Source: Phycisphaerales bacterium (GTDB lineage: Bacteria > Planctomycetota > Phycisphaerae > Phycisphaerales > UBA1924). From it: DNA of 64,000 nt. The stretch covers positions 744,001-808,000 of the forward strand of contig JAVJNT010000002.1 in the NCBI GenBank assembly GCA_040217175.1, read 5' to 3'. Of the stretch, positions 1 through 8,866 are shown piece by piece. Position 1 is the stretch's first letter. Each line of letters opens with the position of its first letter. The translations under genes and the position numbers were made by a program. Under the pieces are notes generated by a model, which had not been told where the DNA came from, ran no database searches, and saw only the letters and a program-made list of their open reading frames with translations.

Positions 1-1
1 C

Positions 2-283
2 CACAAGAAGACGATGGCGATGTGCGACCGGCTGCACGGCGTGACGATGCAGGAGCGCGGCGTGTCGACGCGGGTCGGCGTGCGGTTCGACCAGGTCGGC
101 GCCGATGGACGGCTCAGCGCGGCGGCGGTGGATTCGTCGGCGAAGCCGGCCGAGCAACACGGGAAGGGCAAGCCGAGGCTGCGTGACGCCCTGGCGGGCA
201 TGAAGCGCGGTGAGGCGGCCGAGGTCGACGCGGCGGAGCCCGCGGGCGCGGACGAGGCCGAGATGGCCGAGGCCAACGCGTGA
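2..283 (+). CDS. C-terminal part of an unrecognised protein (5' end outside window)
   Basis: The reading frame is open from base 2 and ends at the TGA at 281-283, so only about 93 C-terminal residues are visible. The first third (around [19 protein letters not shown]) looks folded; the remainder is rich in Ala, Glu, Lys and Gly ([19 protein letters not shown], then an acidic Ala/Glu tail) and is probably disordered. The stop overlaps the GTG start of gmhA (GTGA), so the two are translationally coupled and may share a pathway. I do not recognise the family and the fragment is too short to name it. Confidence 0.6.
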   Translation, partial: HKKTMAMCDRLHGVTMQERGVSTRVGVRFDQVGADGRLSAAAVDSSAKPAEQHGKGKPRLRDALAGMKRGEAAEVDAAEPAGADEAEMAEANA

Positions 284-861
284 TCGAGGCCTTCGAGAAC
301 GCAAAGCGGGCGCTCGAGGCGTTTCTGGCCGATGGGCGAAACATTACGACGCTCGACCTGGCCGCCGACGTACTGGCCGAGTCGCTGGCCGAGGGTGGCA
401 AGGTCCTCGCCTGCGGAAACGGTGGGTCGGCGTGCGACGCGATGCACTTCTGCGAAGAACTGACCGGGCGGTTTCGCAAGGATCGGGCGCCGCTGGCGGC
501 GGTGAGCCTGACCGACGTGGGGCACGTGACCTGCGTTGCAAACGACTACGGCTACGACGAGGTGTTCGCGCGCGGCGTGCGGGCGTTAGGGCGCGAGGGT
601 GACGTACTCGTCGCACTCAGCACGAGCGGCAACTCGGCGAACGTCGTGCGAGCGGTTGAGGCAGCGCGGGAAGAGGGCCTCCGGACGATCGCGCTGCTCG
701 GCCGCGACGGCGGAAAGCTCGCGGGCGTGTGCGAGCTCGAGTGGATCGTGCCGGGCGTGCCCGTCGAGGCGCCGACCTCCGATCGAATCCAGGAAGTCCA
801 CATGCTCGTGCTGCACGCGCTCGTCGAGGGCGTGGAGCGGCGGCTCTTCGGCGATTCCTGA
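280..861 (+). CDS. gmhA: Phosphoheptose isomerase GmhA (sedoheptulose-7-phosphate isomerase)
   Basis: 193 residues, the usual length for GmhA. It isomerises sedoheptulose 7-phosphate to D-glycero-D-manno-heptose 7-phosphate, the first step towards ADP-heptose for LPS inner core or S-layer glycans; it acts in the cytoplasm. The SIS fold is clear: the phosphate loop [17 protein letters not shown] near residues 45-61, the GRFRKDR segment, STSGNS near 114, and the C-terminal [19 protein letters not shown] helix that supplies active-site residues. Start is GTG overlapping the previous stop. It implies heptose-containing surface glycan; a GT9 glycosyltransferase lies at 23145. Confidence 0.93.
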   Translation: MIEAFENAKRALEAFLADGRNITTLDLAADVLAESLAEGGKVLACGNGGSACDAMHFCEELTGRFRKDRAPLAAVSLTDVGHVTCVANDYGYDEVFARGVRALGREGDVLVALSTSGNSANVVRAVEAAREEGLRTIALLGRDGGKLAGVCELEWIVPGVPVEAPTSDRIQEVHMLVLHALVEGVERRLFGDS

Positions 862-1054
862 GCAGTTTTCGCCAGGGCCTGTTGGATAGTTCGACGCCGT
901 TGTCCACCGGTGGCCATCTGAGGCCATCGATGGCCATCTTCGCGCATTCGCGCGGTTTGGTGTTGGGAGCGCACCGTTTTGTGATACATTGGGCGCGGAA
1001 AGCGGTCGACTTCATCGCAACCGCGTGGATGAACAGCAAAGCGGGGGAACAATC
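862..1054. other. Intergenic region with 10-bp tandem units and a possible promoter
   Basis: No gene is seen here. It contains three 10-bp units at 911-940 (see the repeat entry). A candidate promoter for the dockerin gene is TTGGGA (963-968), 16 bp, TACATT (985-990), which would leave a leader of about 60 nt. The promoter call is weak. Confidence 0.35.
911..940. repeat. Three 10-bp tandem units with core GGCCATC
   Basis: GTGGCCATCT, GAGGCCATCG and ATGGCCATCT follow one another exactly, sharing the core GGCCATC. The block followed by TCTTCGC is about 70 percent alike, by eye, to a second intergenic copy at 42320-42361, so it may be a dispersed element. Confidence 0.6.
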
Positions 1055-1747
1055 ATGCGAGTCTTGCTCGGATCGGCGGCGTTGCTCGCGACGGCCTGCG
1101 GGTCGATGGGCCAGGTCGGCATCGTGTTCGAGGTTTCCGATCCGGAACCGATGCCGGGCGAGACCATCGAGATCAGGATGCTCGCGGGATTCAGCAGCAG
1201 TCGAGACTACGCGATGGCGGGCGTGGTCACGAACGTGTCCATCGACCGGGCCCAGGGCACGCTGAGCAATCTCAGGCTCATCAGGCCGATGGATGGACCG
1301 GGCACGAGCGCCGGTACGCTGGTCGCTGGCGGCGTCGAGGAGATCATCGCCGGCCAGCTCAACTTCCCGATCACGGCGGGCATCTACGCCGACCCGACGA
1401 ATCCGATCCCCTTCTGGGCGGCCGACTTTACGGTGAACGACGTGCTCTCGGGGCCCATCGTGCTCCAGGCATCGACGCGGACGACTCGATACGACGTGTA
1501 CATCGCGCGAGACTCAGCAACCAGTGAGTCCAGGCTCGATGAACTGGTCGAGGGCGCCATTCGCGTACTCGTCGCGCGCGATTGTGCCGTGGACTTCGAT
1601 GGTGACGGGCAGGCGACGGTGTTCGACTTCCTGTACTTCTTCAACCTGTTCGAGGCAGGCGATCTGCTGGCCGACTTCGACGGCGACGGTGAGCTGACCA
1701 TCTTCGACTTCATCGAGTATCAGAACCAGTTCATGGCCGGGTGCTGA
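1055..1747 (+). CDS. Secreted GC-type dockerin-tailed protein (copy 1 of tandem pair)
   Basis: 230 residues. The start at ATG 1055 is preferred because it is preceded by a purine-rich GCGGGGG and opens directly into a signal peptide (MRVLLGSAALLATACGSMGQ). The mature part (VGIVFEVSDPEPMPGETIEI...) is a beta-rich domain I cannot name, resembling cohesin-like or PEP-CTERM-type secreted folds only in general character. Residues about 183-230 form two EF-hand/dockerin repeats (DFDGDGQATVFDFLYF and DFDGDGELTIFDFIEY) and the protein ends in GC. The next gene is a close paralogue. Family knowledge places the tail as a calcium-binding cell-surface or extracellular anchoring module; the function of the N-domain is unknown. 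Confidence 0.8.
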   Translation: MRVLLGSAALLATACGSMGQVGIVFEVSDPEPMPGETIEIRMLAGFSSSRDYAMAGVVTNVSIDRAQGTLSNLRLIRPMDGPGTSAGTLVAGGVEEIIAGQLNFPITAGIYADPTNPIPFWAADFTVNDVLSGPIVLQASTRTTRYDVYIARDSATSESRLDELVEGAIRVLVARDCAVDFDGDGQATVFDFLYFFNLFEAGDLLADFDGDGELTIFDFIEYQNQFMAGC

Positions 1748-1776
1748 CGCGCCCGCAATGAGTGGAGGGCAGAACG

Positions 1777-2466
1777 ATGATGAACAGCGCGTTCGCGGCG
1801 ATGCTGCTGGCCGGGGCGGGGACGGCGGCGGCACAGGTAGGAATCGTGTTCGAGCTGTCCAATCCCGAGCCGCGGCCCGGAGAGACGATCACGATCACCA
1901 TGAAGGCTGGGTTCGATGGTCGAGACTACGCGATGTCGGGAGTCTTCGTGAACGTGGACATCGGCCGGGCACAGGGAACGCTCAGCAACCTCAGGCTCGT
2001 TGCGCCGATGGATGGGCCAGGGACCACCGCCGGGATGCTCGTGGGGGGCGGCGTCGAGGAGATCATCGCCGGCCAGCTCAACTTTCCGGCTACCGCGGGC
2101 ATCTACGCCGACCCGACCAACCCCATCTCGTTCTGGGCGGCCGACTTCACGGTGAACGACGCGCTCTCGGGCCCGATCGTGCTCGAGGCAACAACGCGCA
2201 CGATCCGGTACGACGTGTACATCGCACGAGATTTGGCAACGAGTGAGTCCAGGCTCGACGAATTGGTCGAGGGCACGGTTCGCGTGCTCGTCGCGCGCGA
2301 CTGCGCCGTGGACTTCGACGGAGACGGACGAGCAACCCTGTTCGACTTCCTCTACTTCTCGAATCTCTTCCAGGCGGGCGATCCGCTGGCCGACTTCGAC
2401 GGCGACGGTGAACTCACGATCTTCGACTTCTTCGAGTACCAGAACCAGTTCATGATCGGGTGCTGA
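1777..2466 (+). CDS. Secreted GC-type dockerin-tailed protein (copy 2 of tandem pair)
   Basis: 229 residues. Start chosen at ATG 1777 (MMNSAFAAMLLAGAGTAAAQ), a clean signal peptide with an AxA site, behind a GGAGGGC ribosome site; an upstream GTG at 1762 is in frame but adds five unlikely residues. From QVGIVFELSNPEP onward it is nearly collinear with the preceding protein, including the long shared block GGGVEEIIAGQLNFP. It ends in the same two-repeat dockerin (DFDGDGRATLFDFLYF, DFDGDGELTIFDFFEY) and GC. This is a recent tandem duplication; only 29 bp separate the genes, so they are probably cotranscribed. Confidence 0.8.
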   Translation: MMNSAFAAMLLAGAGTAAAQVGIVFELSNPEPRPGETITITMKAGFDGRDYAMSGVFVNVDIGRAQGTLSNLRLVAPMDGPGTTAGMLVGGGVEEIIAGQLNFPATAGIYADPTNPISFWAADFTVNDALSGPIVLEATTRTIRYDVYIARDLATSESRLDELVEGTVRVLVARDCAVDFDGDGRATLFDFLYFSNLFQAGDPLADFDGDGELTIFDFFEYQNQFMIGC

Positions 2467-2497
2467 ACGCGACGCTTTTGCGTGGGAGGGCTTCGAG

Positions 2498-4426
2498 ATG
2501 CGTGCAATCCAGTGGTGTACGGCGGCGGTCGCGTCGGGCGTTCTTGCATCCGGCGTCAGCGGACAGGTTGCCTTCGAGGACGTGGCGAGCAGCGTCGGGC
2601 TTGCGGACTACCGGGCATCGATGGGCAACTCGCGCGGCCCGGGCGGCGTGTTTGCCGACCTCGACGGCGATGGGTGGGCAGACCTGTACCTCGTGCGGGC
2701 GCCGTCGCTCGATCCGGACGGCACCAACCAGCTCTTCCTGAACGTCGCGGGGCCGGGCGGGCGGACGTTCGTCGAGATCCCCGGTGCGGCGGGCGCGGCC
2801 GACGGTGGCGAGGCGGTCGGCGCGATCGCGGCCGACTACGACAACGACGGCGACGCCGACCTGTACGTCGTGAACTACGACCAGCCCAACACGCTCTACA
2901 AGAACATGCTCGCCGAGACCGGGACGATCGGCTTCGTGGACGTGACGGCCCAGACCGACCCGACGCCGGGCGTGGCCGACGACCAGCACGGCGTGGGCAT
3001 GGCCTACGAGGGCGGCGTGCCACTGGACAACGGGCTGACGGCAGCCTGGGGTGACCCGGATCGCGACGGCGACCTCGACCTGTACGTGGGTAACCACAAC
3101 GGGTACTTCGGGAAGACCGGCCCGTTCGAGGGGCCGCACGACGTGCCGGGGCGACGCGACGTCTTCTACTTCAACAACGGCGACGGCACGTTTACTGAGG
3201 CGACGATGGCGTGCGGCGTGCCGGGATGGGAAGCCGCCGATGGCACGTTCGAGACGGACAACCAGCGGTACAGCTCGACGAATGCGGTGATGTTCGTCGA
3301 CGCGGACAACGACGGCTGGCCCGACCTGTTCGTGACCAACAAGGTCGGCGGGCCCGACGACCGCGACATGCTCTACCTGAACCGAGGCGCCGACGGCGAC
3401 GGGACGTGGCTGGGCTTCCGGACGGCGACGTACGACCTGCCCGGCACGTTCGGTGCGGCCTCGACGTTCGCGATGGGCATCGACGCGGCCGACTTGGAGA
3501 ACGACGGCGACCTGGACTTCTACATCACCGACATGTCCGACCAGCGGGACCCGACGTCTCCGGGTATGAACGACCTGTGGCTGTCACGTTTGGCTGACAC
3601 GGGCGAGCTGGGCTACGCCTTGGCGGCCGATGCGGCGCCCTGGTGGGATGCGCCGGCCAAGCTCGGATGGGGCGCGCAGTTCCAGGACCTCGACAACGAT
3701 GGGCTGCAGGACCTGCACACGACGACGAGCTTCCCGTTTCGCGACTACCTGTACATGAACACGGGCGATGGCTTCGAGGAGCGGGCCGTCGAGCTGGGCA
3801 TCGATCGCGATCGGCGCGAGGCCCGGGGCAACATGACGGCCGACTTCGATCGCGATGGCTGGGTTGACGTCTTCGTCGTCAACATTGATCGCCTGCCGTC
3901 GGCGTTGTTCCACAATCGCTTCGCGACGACGACTGGAAGCGCCCACGGATTCCTGAACGTCATGCTCGTGGGCGATCATGCGTCGGCCGGTCCGCTGCGC
4001 TCGACGCGAGACGCGATCGGCGCCCGCGTGCGGGTGTCGGCCGATCTCGACGGCGATGGGCTCGTCGACGCGCGCGAGCACCAGATCAAGGAGGTCGTCA
4101 GCGGCAGCAGCAACGCGGCGAGCACGAGCAGCCTGGAACTCGAGTTCGGGCTTGGCCTGGCGGCGTCGGCGATGGTCCAGGTGCGCTGGCCGAGCGGCGT
4201 GACGACGATGCACGAGTTCGCTCGGGATCGGTTCGTGGTGATCCGTGAGAACGAGGCGTGCCGGGCCGACCTGACGGGCGACGGGGCCCTGACGATCTTC
4301 GACTTCCTGGCGTTCCAGAACCTCTTCGCGGCAGGAGATCCGGCCGCGGACTTCGACGGCGACGGCCTCTTGACCATCTTCGATTTCCTGGCGTTCCAGA
4401 ATCTGTTCCAGGACGGCTGCGCATAG
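2498..4426 (+). CDS. Secreted CRTAC1-like VCBS/FG-GAP propeller with ASPIC/UnbV domain and dockerin tail
   Basis: 642 residues. A signal peptide (MRAIQWCTAAVASGVLASGVSGQ) is followed by repeated calcium-binding propeller blades (FADLDGDGWADLYLV, ADYDNDGDADLYVVNYD, GDPDRDGDLDLYVGNHNG, FVDADNDGWPDLFVTN, AADLENDGDLDFYITD, FQDLDNDGLQDLHT, ADFDRDGWVDVFVVN). Residues about 500-585 match the ASPIC/UnbV domain (GARVRVSADLDGDGLVDARE ... VVSGSSNA ... VQVRWPSGVTTMHEF). Two dockerin repeats close the protein. The family is extracellular; the substrate or partner is unknown. ATG at 2498 has the site GGGAGGGC upstream and lies 31 bp after the paralogue pair, possibly in the same operon. Confidence 0.85.
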   Translation: MRAIQWCTAAVASGVLASGVSGQVAFEDVASSVGLADYRASMGNSRGPGGVFADLDGDGWADLYLVRAPSLDPDGTNQLFLNVAGPGGRTFVEIPGAAGAADGGEAVGAIAADYDNDGDADLYVVNYDQPNTLYKNMLAETGTIGFVDVTAQTDPTPGVADDQHGVGMAYEGGVPLDNGLTAAWGDPDRDGDLDLYVGNHNGYFGKTGPFEGPHDVPGRRDVFYFNNGDGTFTEATMACGVPGWEAADGTFETDNQRYSSTNAVMFVDADNDGWPDLFVTNKVGGPDDRDMLYLNRGADGDGTWLGFRTATYDLPGTFGAASTFAMGIDAADLENDGDLDFYITDMSDQRDPTSPGMNDLWLSRLADTGELGYALAADAAPWWDAPAKLGWGAQFQDLDNDGLQDLHTTTSFPFRDYLYMNTGDGFEERAVELGIDRDRREARGNMTADFDRDGWVDVFVVNIDRLPSALFHNRFATTTGSAHGFLNVMLVGDHASAGPLRSTRDAIGARVRVSADLDGDGLVDAREHQIKEVVSGSSNAASTSSLELEFGLGLAASAMVQVRWPSGVTTMHEFARDRFVVIRENEACRADLTGDGALTIFDFLAFQNLFAAGDPAADFDGDGLLTIFDFLAFQNLFQDGCA

Positions 4427-4479
4427 AACCGAGGGTTGCCGCACTCACGAGGGGATCGACACGTCAAGGGAGCGATGCC

Positions 4480-5271
4480 ATGCGCAGTGGGATTCTGGGA
4501 GTCGGAGCGTGCCTGATTGGTCTGGTGCTGGGCGGGTGCGGCGTGGCCGCCCCGTTGAAGAGCCACACGATCTCGAAGACCACGGTGGAGGACTCGGTCC
4601 AGGGCCGGCCCGCGCTGGAGCGGCCGATCGGCCTGCCGGGGCACGAGGTCGTGCTCGTGCCCTTCGTGATGGAGGACGACAAGGGTTGGTTCCAGTCGGA
4701 AGATCCGTACCAGCGGCGCGGGACGTATCGCGCGCGGAGCGTCCAGCACGGCGACCGTTGGCTGGAGAACGCGTCGTACGACTCGGCGGGCGGCGCGAGG
4801 TACGCAGCCAGCCGAGTACGGTGGCACAACGCCTTCGGCCGCGATCTCTCGAGCAACGAGCGGTGGATGCTGCTGGACCGACGGGGCGTGATCAGTTCGG
4901 TGGCATTCCTGACGCGGCCGCGTTCCAGCAATCGGGCCGTGTGGGCGGTGATGTACCTGGCAACGACCGAGGACACAAACGACGACGGCCTGCTCGACAG
5001 CCTTGATGCGCGGCGTGCGTGGATGGCCGACGGCGATGCGCGGAACCCGCGGGTGGTGACGCCCGAGGGCATGCGCGTCGTGCACGCCTGGATCGACTGG
5101 GACCGCGAGTACGTGTACTTTCAGCTGCTCGGTGATACGGACGGCGACGGCAGGTTCAGCGATGCCGACGAATCGGCCCCATGGCTGCTGAAGATGGGTG
5201 ACCGTGGCGTTGCGCAGCCGCTGATCGACGACGCGACGATGCAGCAGGCCCGCGACCTGCTCGAGCACTGA
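4480..5271 (+). CDS. Putative lipoprotein of unknown function with EF-hand-like loops
   Basis: 263 residues. The start is ATG 4480, giving MRSGILGVGACLIGLVLGGC with a lipobox (LGGC) at Cys20, so a membrane-anchored lipoprotein is likely. An upstream extension in the same frame overlaps the previous gene and is not credible. Two Asp-rich loops, DTNDDGLLDSLDARR and DTDGDGRFSDADES, resemble EF-hand calcium sites. The body (SSNRAVWAVMYLATTED, MRVVHAWIDWDREYVYFQLLG) is otherwise unrecognised. It follows the dockerin genes on the same strand, 53 bp downstream. Confidence 0.7.
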   Translation: MRSGILGVGACLIGLVLGGCGVAAPLKSHTISKTTVEDSVQGRPALERPIGLPGHEVVLVPFVMEDDKGWFQSEDPYQRRGTYRARSVQHGDRWLENASYDSAGGARYAASRVRWHNAFGRDLSSNERWMLLDRRGVISSVAFLTRPRSSNRAVWAVMYLATTEDTNDDGLLDSLDARRAWMADGDARNPRVVTPEGMRVVHAWIDWDREYVYFQLLGDTDGDGRFSDADESAPWLLKMGDRGVAQPLIDDATMQQARDLLEH

Positions 5272-5427
5272 GGATCCGCCTCGCAACACCTATGAACGCG
5301 GTTTCATCCGCCGGGTTCGGCTGCCTTCACGAAGCTTGGCTAGGTTCATGCGTGTCGTAGATGTACTGCGGCAGCCTCGGGCATCGGTCGCGCGACGCAG
5401 AGCGGCCGTCAAGAAGGAGCACCGGAC

Positions 5428-5598
5428 ATGGAATACGGCATCATCGGTCTGATCATCCTCATCCTGGACATCATCGCGATCATTAGCATTCTGGGCGCCA
5501 GCAAGAGCGTCGGATGGAAGGTTCTGTGGACGCTGATCGTGTTGCTCCTGCCCCTCATCGGCATGATTCTCTACTTTGTCATCGGCAAGAACACCTGA
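5428..5598 (+). CDS. Small PLDc_N-type membrane protein
   Basis: 56 residues, starting at ATG 5428 with a strong AAGGAG site 9 bp upstream. It has two transmembrane segments: GIIGLIILILDIIAIISIL (about residues 4-22) and VLWTLIVLLLPLIGMILYFV (about 32-51), joined by a short GASKSVGWK loop. This is the pattern of the phospholipase D N-terminal domain family (PLDc_N), which occurs alone or fused to cardiolipin synthase. Its independent role is not established. It stops 4 bp before the MscS gene starts, so the two are probably one operon. Confidence 0.75.
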   Translation: MEYGIIGLIILILDIIAIISILGASKSVGWKVLWTLIVLLLPLIGMILYFVIGKNT

Positions 5599-5602
5599 AC
5601 CC

Positions 5603-7024
5603 ATGCCCCGTCTCCACGCCCTGATCTTGCGGTCGGTTGTCCTGCTCGTCCTGCTCGGCGCATGCACGCCTGTGCTCGGCTGGCAGGACGGCCAGCCGGA
5701 GCCACCGCCGGACGTTGATTCCGACACGGTGTCGGCCAGCGAGCAAGCGGTAGGCGTCGAGAGCCAGGTCGACGACGGCCGCATCGCCGAGCGACTCGCC
5801 GAGGTACTACGCGCGACGGAGCGGTTCGCAAGCGTTGACGTCGAGGTACGCGAGGGCGTCGCGTTCCTGCGGGGATCGACCGAGATTGAGGAATCTCGTG
5901 CGCTCGCCGGCGACCTGGCGCGTCGGACCGAGGGCGTGGTCGCCGTTGTCAACAACATCACGATCGAGCAAGGACCAATCTGGACGCTGGAGCCGGCCAA
6001 GGAGGAATTGGTGGCGCTCTGGCGGCAGGGCGTCGCCTCCGTACCGCTCGTGGGCGTCGGGCTCGTGGTCCTGGTGCTCGCATTCGTGGCCGCATCGCTC
6101 GTCCGCCGGGTGCTCGACCCGCTCATTGGCCGCTGGACGGACAGCGCTCTGCTCGAGGCCGTGCTTCGGAAGGTCGTGTACGCGGTCGTCCTGATCATCG
6201 GCATCTACATCGCGCTCCGCGTGAGCGGCATGACGCGGATTGCGCTCACGGTGGTCAGCGGCACGGGCATCATCGGCCTGATCCTGGGCTTTGCCTTCCG
6301 CGACATCGCCGAGAACTTCCTGGCCAGTCTGCTGCTGAGCGTGCAGCGGCCGTTCCGGCTGGGCGACGTCATCGAAGTCGACGGCAAGCTGGGCGTGGTT
6401 CGGAAGGTCACCAACCGCGGCACGCTGCTGATCGACTTCGACGGCAATCACATCCAGATCTCGAACGCCACCGTCTACAAGAGCACGATCAAGAACTTCA
6501 GCGCCAACCCGAAGCAGCGGCTGACGTTCACCGTCGGCATCGGCTACGACGACGACGTCTCGCACGCGCAAGAGGTCCTGTGGAAGATGCTCGACGAGCA
6601 CGACGCGATCCTGGACGACCCCGAGCCGCTGGTGCTCGTCGAGGAACTGGGCGCCTCGACGGTCAACCTGCGTGCGTACTACTGGATCGATGGCTCCAAG
6701 CACAGCATGCTGAAGGTCGGCAGCTCGGCCATGCGCCTCGCGAAGGTGGTGCTGACGCGCGAGGGCATCTCCATGCCCGACGAATCGCGCGAGGTCATCT
6801 TCCCCCAGGGCGTGCCGGTGCACATGGTCGAAGCCGAGCCGCAATCGACCGCGGAAGCGCCACCGCCGCCGCCTCCGGCACACGACGAGGGCTCCGAAAC
6901 GGCGACGGAGGCCGAGGGGGGTCTGGCCGCCGAAGCGGACGACCTCGAGAAGCAGGCGAACGAATCTCGCGACCCCGAGGAAGGCTCCAACGTCATTGGC
7001 GAGGCGCGGCGCGAGGATCGGTGA
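5603..7024 (+). CDS. BON domain plus MscS-family mechanosensitive channel
   Basis: 473 residues. A signal peptide or first membrane segment (HALILRSVVLLVLLGACTPVLG) precedes an acidic linker, a BON domain at about 50-125 (IAERLAEVLRATERFASVDV ... VVAVVNNITI), and three membrane segments between about 150 and 240. The MscS pore helix region (TGIIGLILGFAFRDIAENFL) and beta domain (RPFRLGDVIEVDGKLGVV, GNHIQISNATVYKSTIKNFS) are clear. The C-terminus is a Pro-rich and acidic tail. MscS proteins release solutes on hypo-osmotic shock; the BON domain may bind membrane or peptidoglycan. ATG 5603 is chosen because it starts the signal segment. Confidence 0.88.
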   Translation: MPRLHALILRSVVLLVLLGACTPVLGWQDGQPEPPPDVDSDTVSASEQAVGVESQVDDGRIAERLAEVLRATERFASVDVEVREGVAFLRGSTEIEESRALAGDLARRTEGVVAVVNNITIEQGPIWTLEPAKEELVALWRQGVASVPLVGVGLVVLVLAFVAASLVRRVLDPLIGRWTDSALLEAVLRKVVYAVVLIIGIYIALRVSGMTRIALTVVSGTGIIGLILGFAFRDIAENFLASLLLSVQRPFRLGDVIEVDGKLGVVRKVTNRGTLLIDFDGNHIQISNATVYKSTIKNFSANPKQRLTFTVGIGYDDDVSHAQEVLWKMLDEHDAILDDPEPLVLVEELGASTVNLRAYYWIDGSKHSMLKVGSSAMRLAKVVLTREGISMPDESREVIFPQGVPVHMVEAEPQSTAEAPPPPPPAHDEGSETATEAEGGLAAEADDLEKQANESRDPEEGSNVIGEARREDR

Positions 7025-7154
7025 GCTGGTTATCGGTCGATTGCGCCGCGCGACGGCCCTCGGGGCGGGGCGTTTGCGGGCGGGGTGGCGGCATCCGCCG
7101 TTAGACTAAACCCACGCGCGGATTCCACGATCGCGCTGCCTGGGGGTACACAAC

Positions 7155-8858
7155 ATGATGACTCGATCACCCGCAATGGTGCTGGCGCTCGCCGGCTTGT
7201 CGTGCGCATCCGTCGCGCTGGCGATGGATCCCGTGCGCGTTGTTGACCTTGCAGATCTTGCCGCCGGTAGCGGCATCAAGATCCTGGGCATGTCGCCCGG
7301 AGACTTCGCAGGCATCTCGATCGCAAACGCCGGCGACGTCAACGGCGATGGTGTCGCCGACATCGTCATCGGCGCGAACGGCGCCGACGTGGACGCCGCG
7401 GTCAATGCTGGCACGGCGTTCGTCATCTATGGCAAGACGGGCCCGAGTTCGCCGACGATCGACCTGCGAAACATCGACGGCACCAACGGCTTTGCCATCC
7501 GCGGCGTGACCACCGACGCGTACGTCGGGACGGCGGTCGCCGGCGCGGGCGACGTGAACGGCGATGGGATCGACGACGTGGTCGTTGGCGCTACCGGCGC
7601 GAACTATGGAGCAGGGGCGTTCGCGGGTGCCGGGTACGTCGTCTTCGGAAGTGACGCTGGGCTGCCGCCGGTCATCGACGTCGTTTCGCTCGACGGCTCG
7701 AACGGATTCCGGTTCGAAGGCGCCACCGGCGCCTCGTACACGGGCAGGTCGGTCTGCGGCGGCAACGACGTCAACGGTGATGGCCGCGACGACGTCTGCA
7801 TCGGCTCTCCGCTGGCGAACGAGGCCTACGTGATCTTCGGGCGCGACGCGAGCGATCCCTTCCCGCCGGCCATCCGCCGATCCGACCTCGATGGTGTCCT
7901 CGGCTTCATCGCACGGGGCGATTCTCGATCGAGGACCGGCATCTCGGTGGCCATGAGCGACGACTTCGACGGCGATTCGATCGACGACCTCATCATCGGG
8001 GCGGACCTTGCCGCACCGGGCGGCAAGACGAGTGCTGGCGCTGCCTACATCGTCAGCGGCAGGGCGACCTTTGGGCGCCAGATCACGCTGAACCCCGCGT
8101 TCGTCGGCGTCACCCGGCTCGAGGGTCGGCTCGCTCTGGACAGCCTCGGCGGCGGCGTCGCTTCGGCCGGCGATGCCAACGGCGATGGCCTTGCAGACCT
8201 CTTGGTGTCTGCCCTGAACCCCGGCGAGACGTACCTGCTCTTCGGCGCCGACGACTGGCCGGACGAGTTCACGCCCGACTTCATCGACGAAACGAGGGGC
8301 GGCATCTTTCGGGGCAATGGCAGGGACGATCGCATCGTCGCGGTCTCGGGCGCCGGCGACCTCAACGGCGACGACCGGGACGACTTCGTCATCGGTGCGA
8401 GCTTCGCCGACGGGGGCGCCGTGCGCTCGGGCGTGAGCTACTGCGTGTTCGGCAAGGACCGGTACACGGGGATCATCGACATCCGCGAGCTTGAGCCCGA
8501 GGACGGATTCGCGTGCTTCGGCGAGGGGTTCGACGACCTGTCGGGATTCGCGTGCGGCGGCGGAGGCGACTTCAACGACGACGGCGACGCCGACGTGCTC
8601 ATCGGCTCGCTGAACAACGATCCGCTGGGCCGGGGCGATGCGGGCGCGGGCTACATCGTGTTTGGCGGCGAGTTCGATCCACCCGATCCGTGCCGAGCCG
8701 ACCTCGACGGCGACGGGCTCCTGACGATCTTCGACTTCCTCGAGTTCGGGAACCTGTTCGACGCGGGCGACCTGCGGGCCGACTTCGACGGCGACCTGCT
8801 GCTGACGTTCTTCGACTTTCTCGTGTACCAGAACGAGTTCGCGGACGGGTGTCCATAA
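7155..8858 (+). CDS. Secreted FG-GAP repeat protein with GC-type dockerin tail
   Basis: 567 residues. The signal peptide MMTRSPAMVLALAGLSCASVALA precedes an integrin-alpha-like FG-GAP propeller: repeated units of the type NAGDVNGDGVADIVIGANGA, GAGDVNGDGIDDVVVGATGA, SAGDANGDGLADLLVSALN and GAGDLNGDDRDDFVIGASFA, alternating with AYVIFGRDAS-type strands. Two terminal dockerin repeats (DLDGDGLLTIFDFLEF, DFDGDLLLTFFDFLVY) end in GCP. It is an extracellular protein of unknown ligand. It converges with the M60 peptidase gene, 8 bp away. Confidence 0.83.
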   Translation: MMTRSPAMVLALAGLSCASVALAMDPVRVVDLADLAAGSGIKILGMSPGDFAGISIANAGDVNGDGVADIVIGANGADVDAAVNAGTAFVIYGKTGPSSPTIDLRNIDGTNGFAIRGVTTDAYVGTAVAGAGDVNGDGIDDVVVGATGANYGAGAFAGAGYVVFGSDAGLPPVIDVVSLDGSNGFRFEGATGASYTGRSVCGGNDVNGDGRDDVCIGSPLANEAYVIFGRDASDPFPPAIRRSDLDGVLGFIARGDSRSRTGISVAMSDDFDGDSIDDLIIGADLAAPGGKTSAGAAYIVSGRATFGRQITLNPAFVGVTRLEGRLALDSLGGGVASAGDANGDGLADLLVSALNPGETYLLFGADDWPDEFTPDFIDETRGGIFRGNGRDDRIVAVSGAGDLNGDDRDDFVIGASFADGGAVRSGVSYCVFGKDRYTGIIDIRELEPEDGFACFGEGFDDLSGFACGGGGDFNDDGDADVLIGSLNNDPLGRGDAGAGYIVFGGEFDPPDPCRADLDGDGLLTIFDFLEFGNLFDAGDLRADFDGDLLLTFFDFLVYQNEFADGCP

Positions 8859-8866
8859 GACGGTCG

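Noticed and set aside
4258-4479. Longer start for the lipoprotein at 4480
   Set aside because: The extension overlaps the end of the propeller gene in another frame and removes the signal peptide from the N-terminus.
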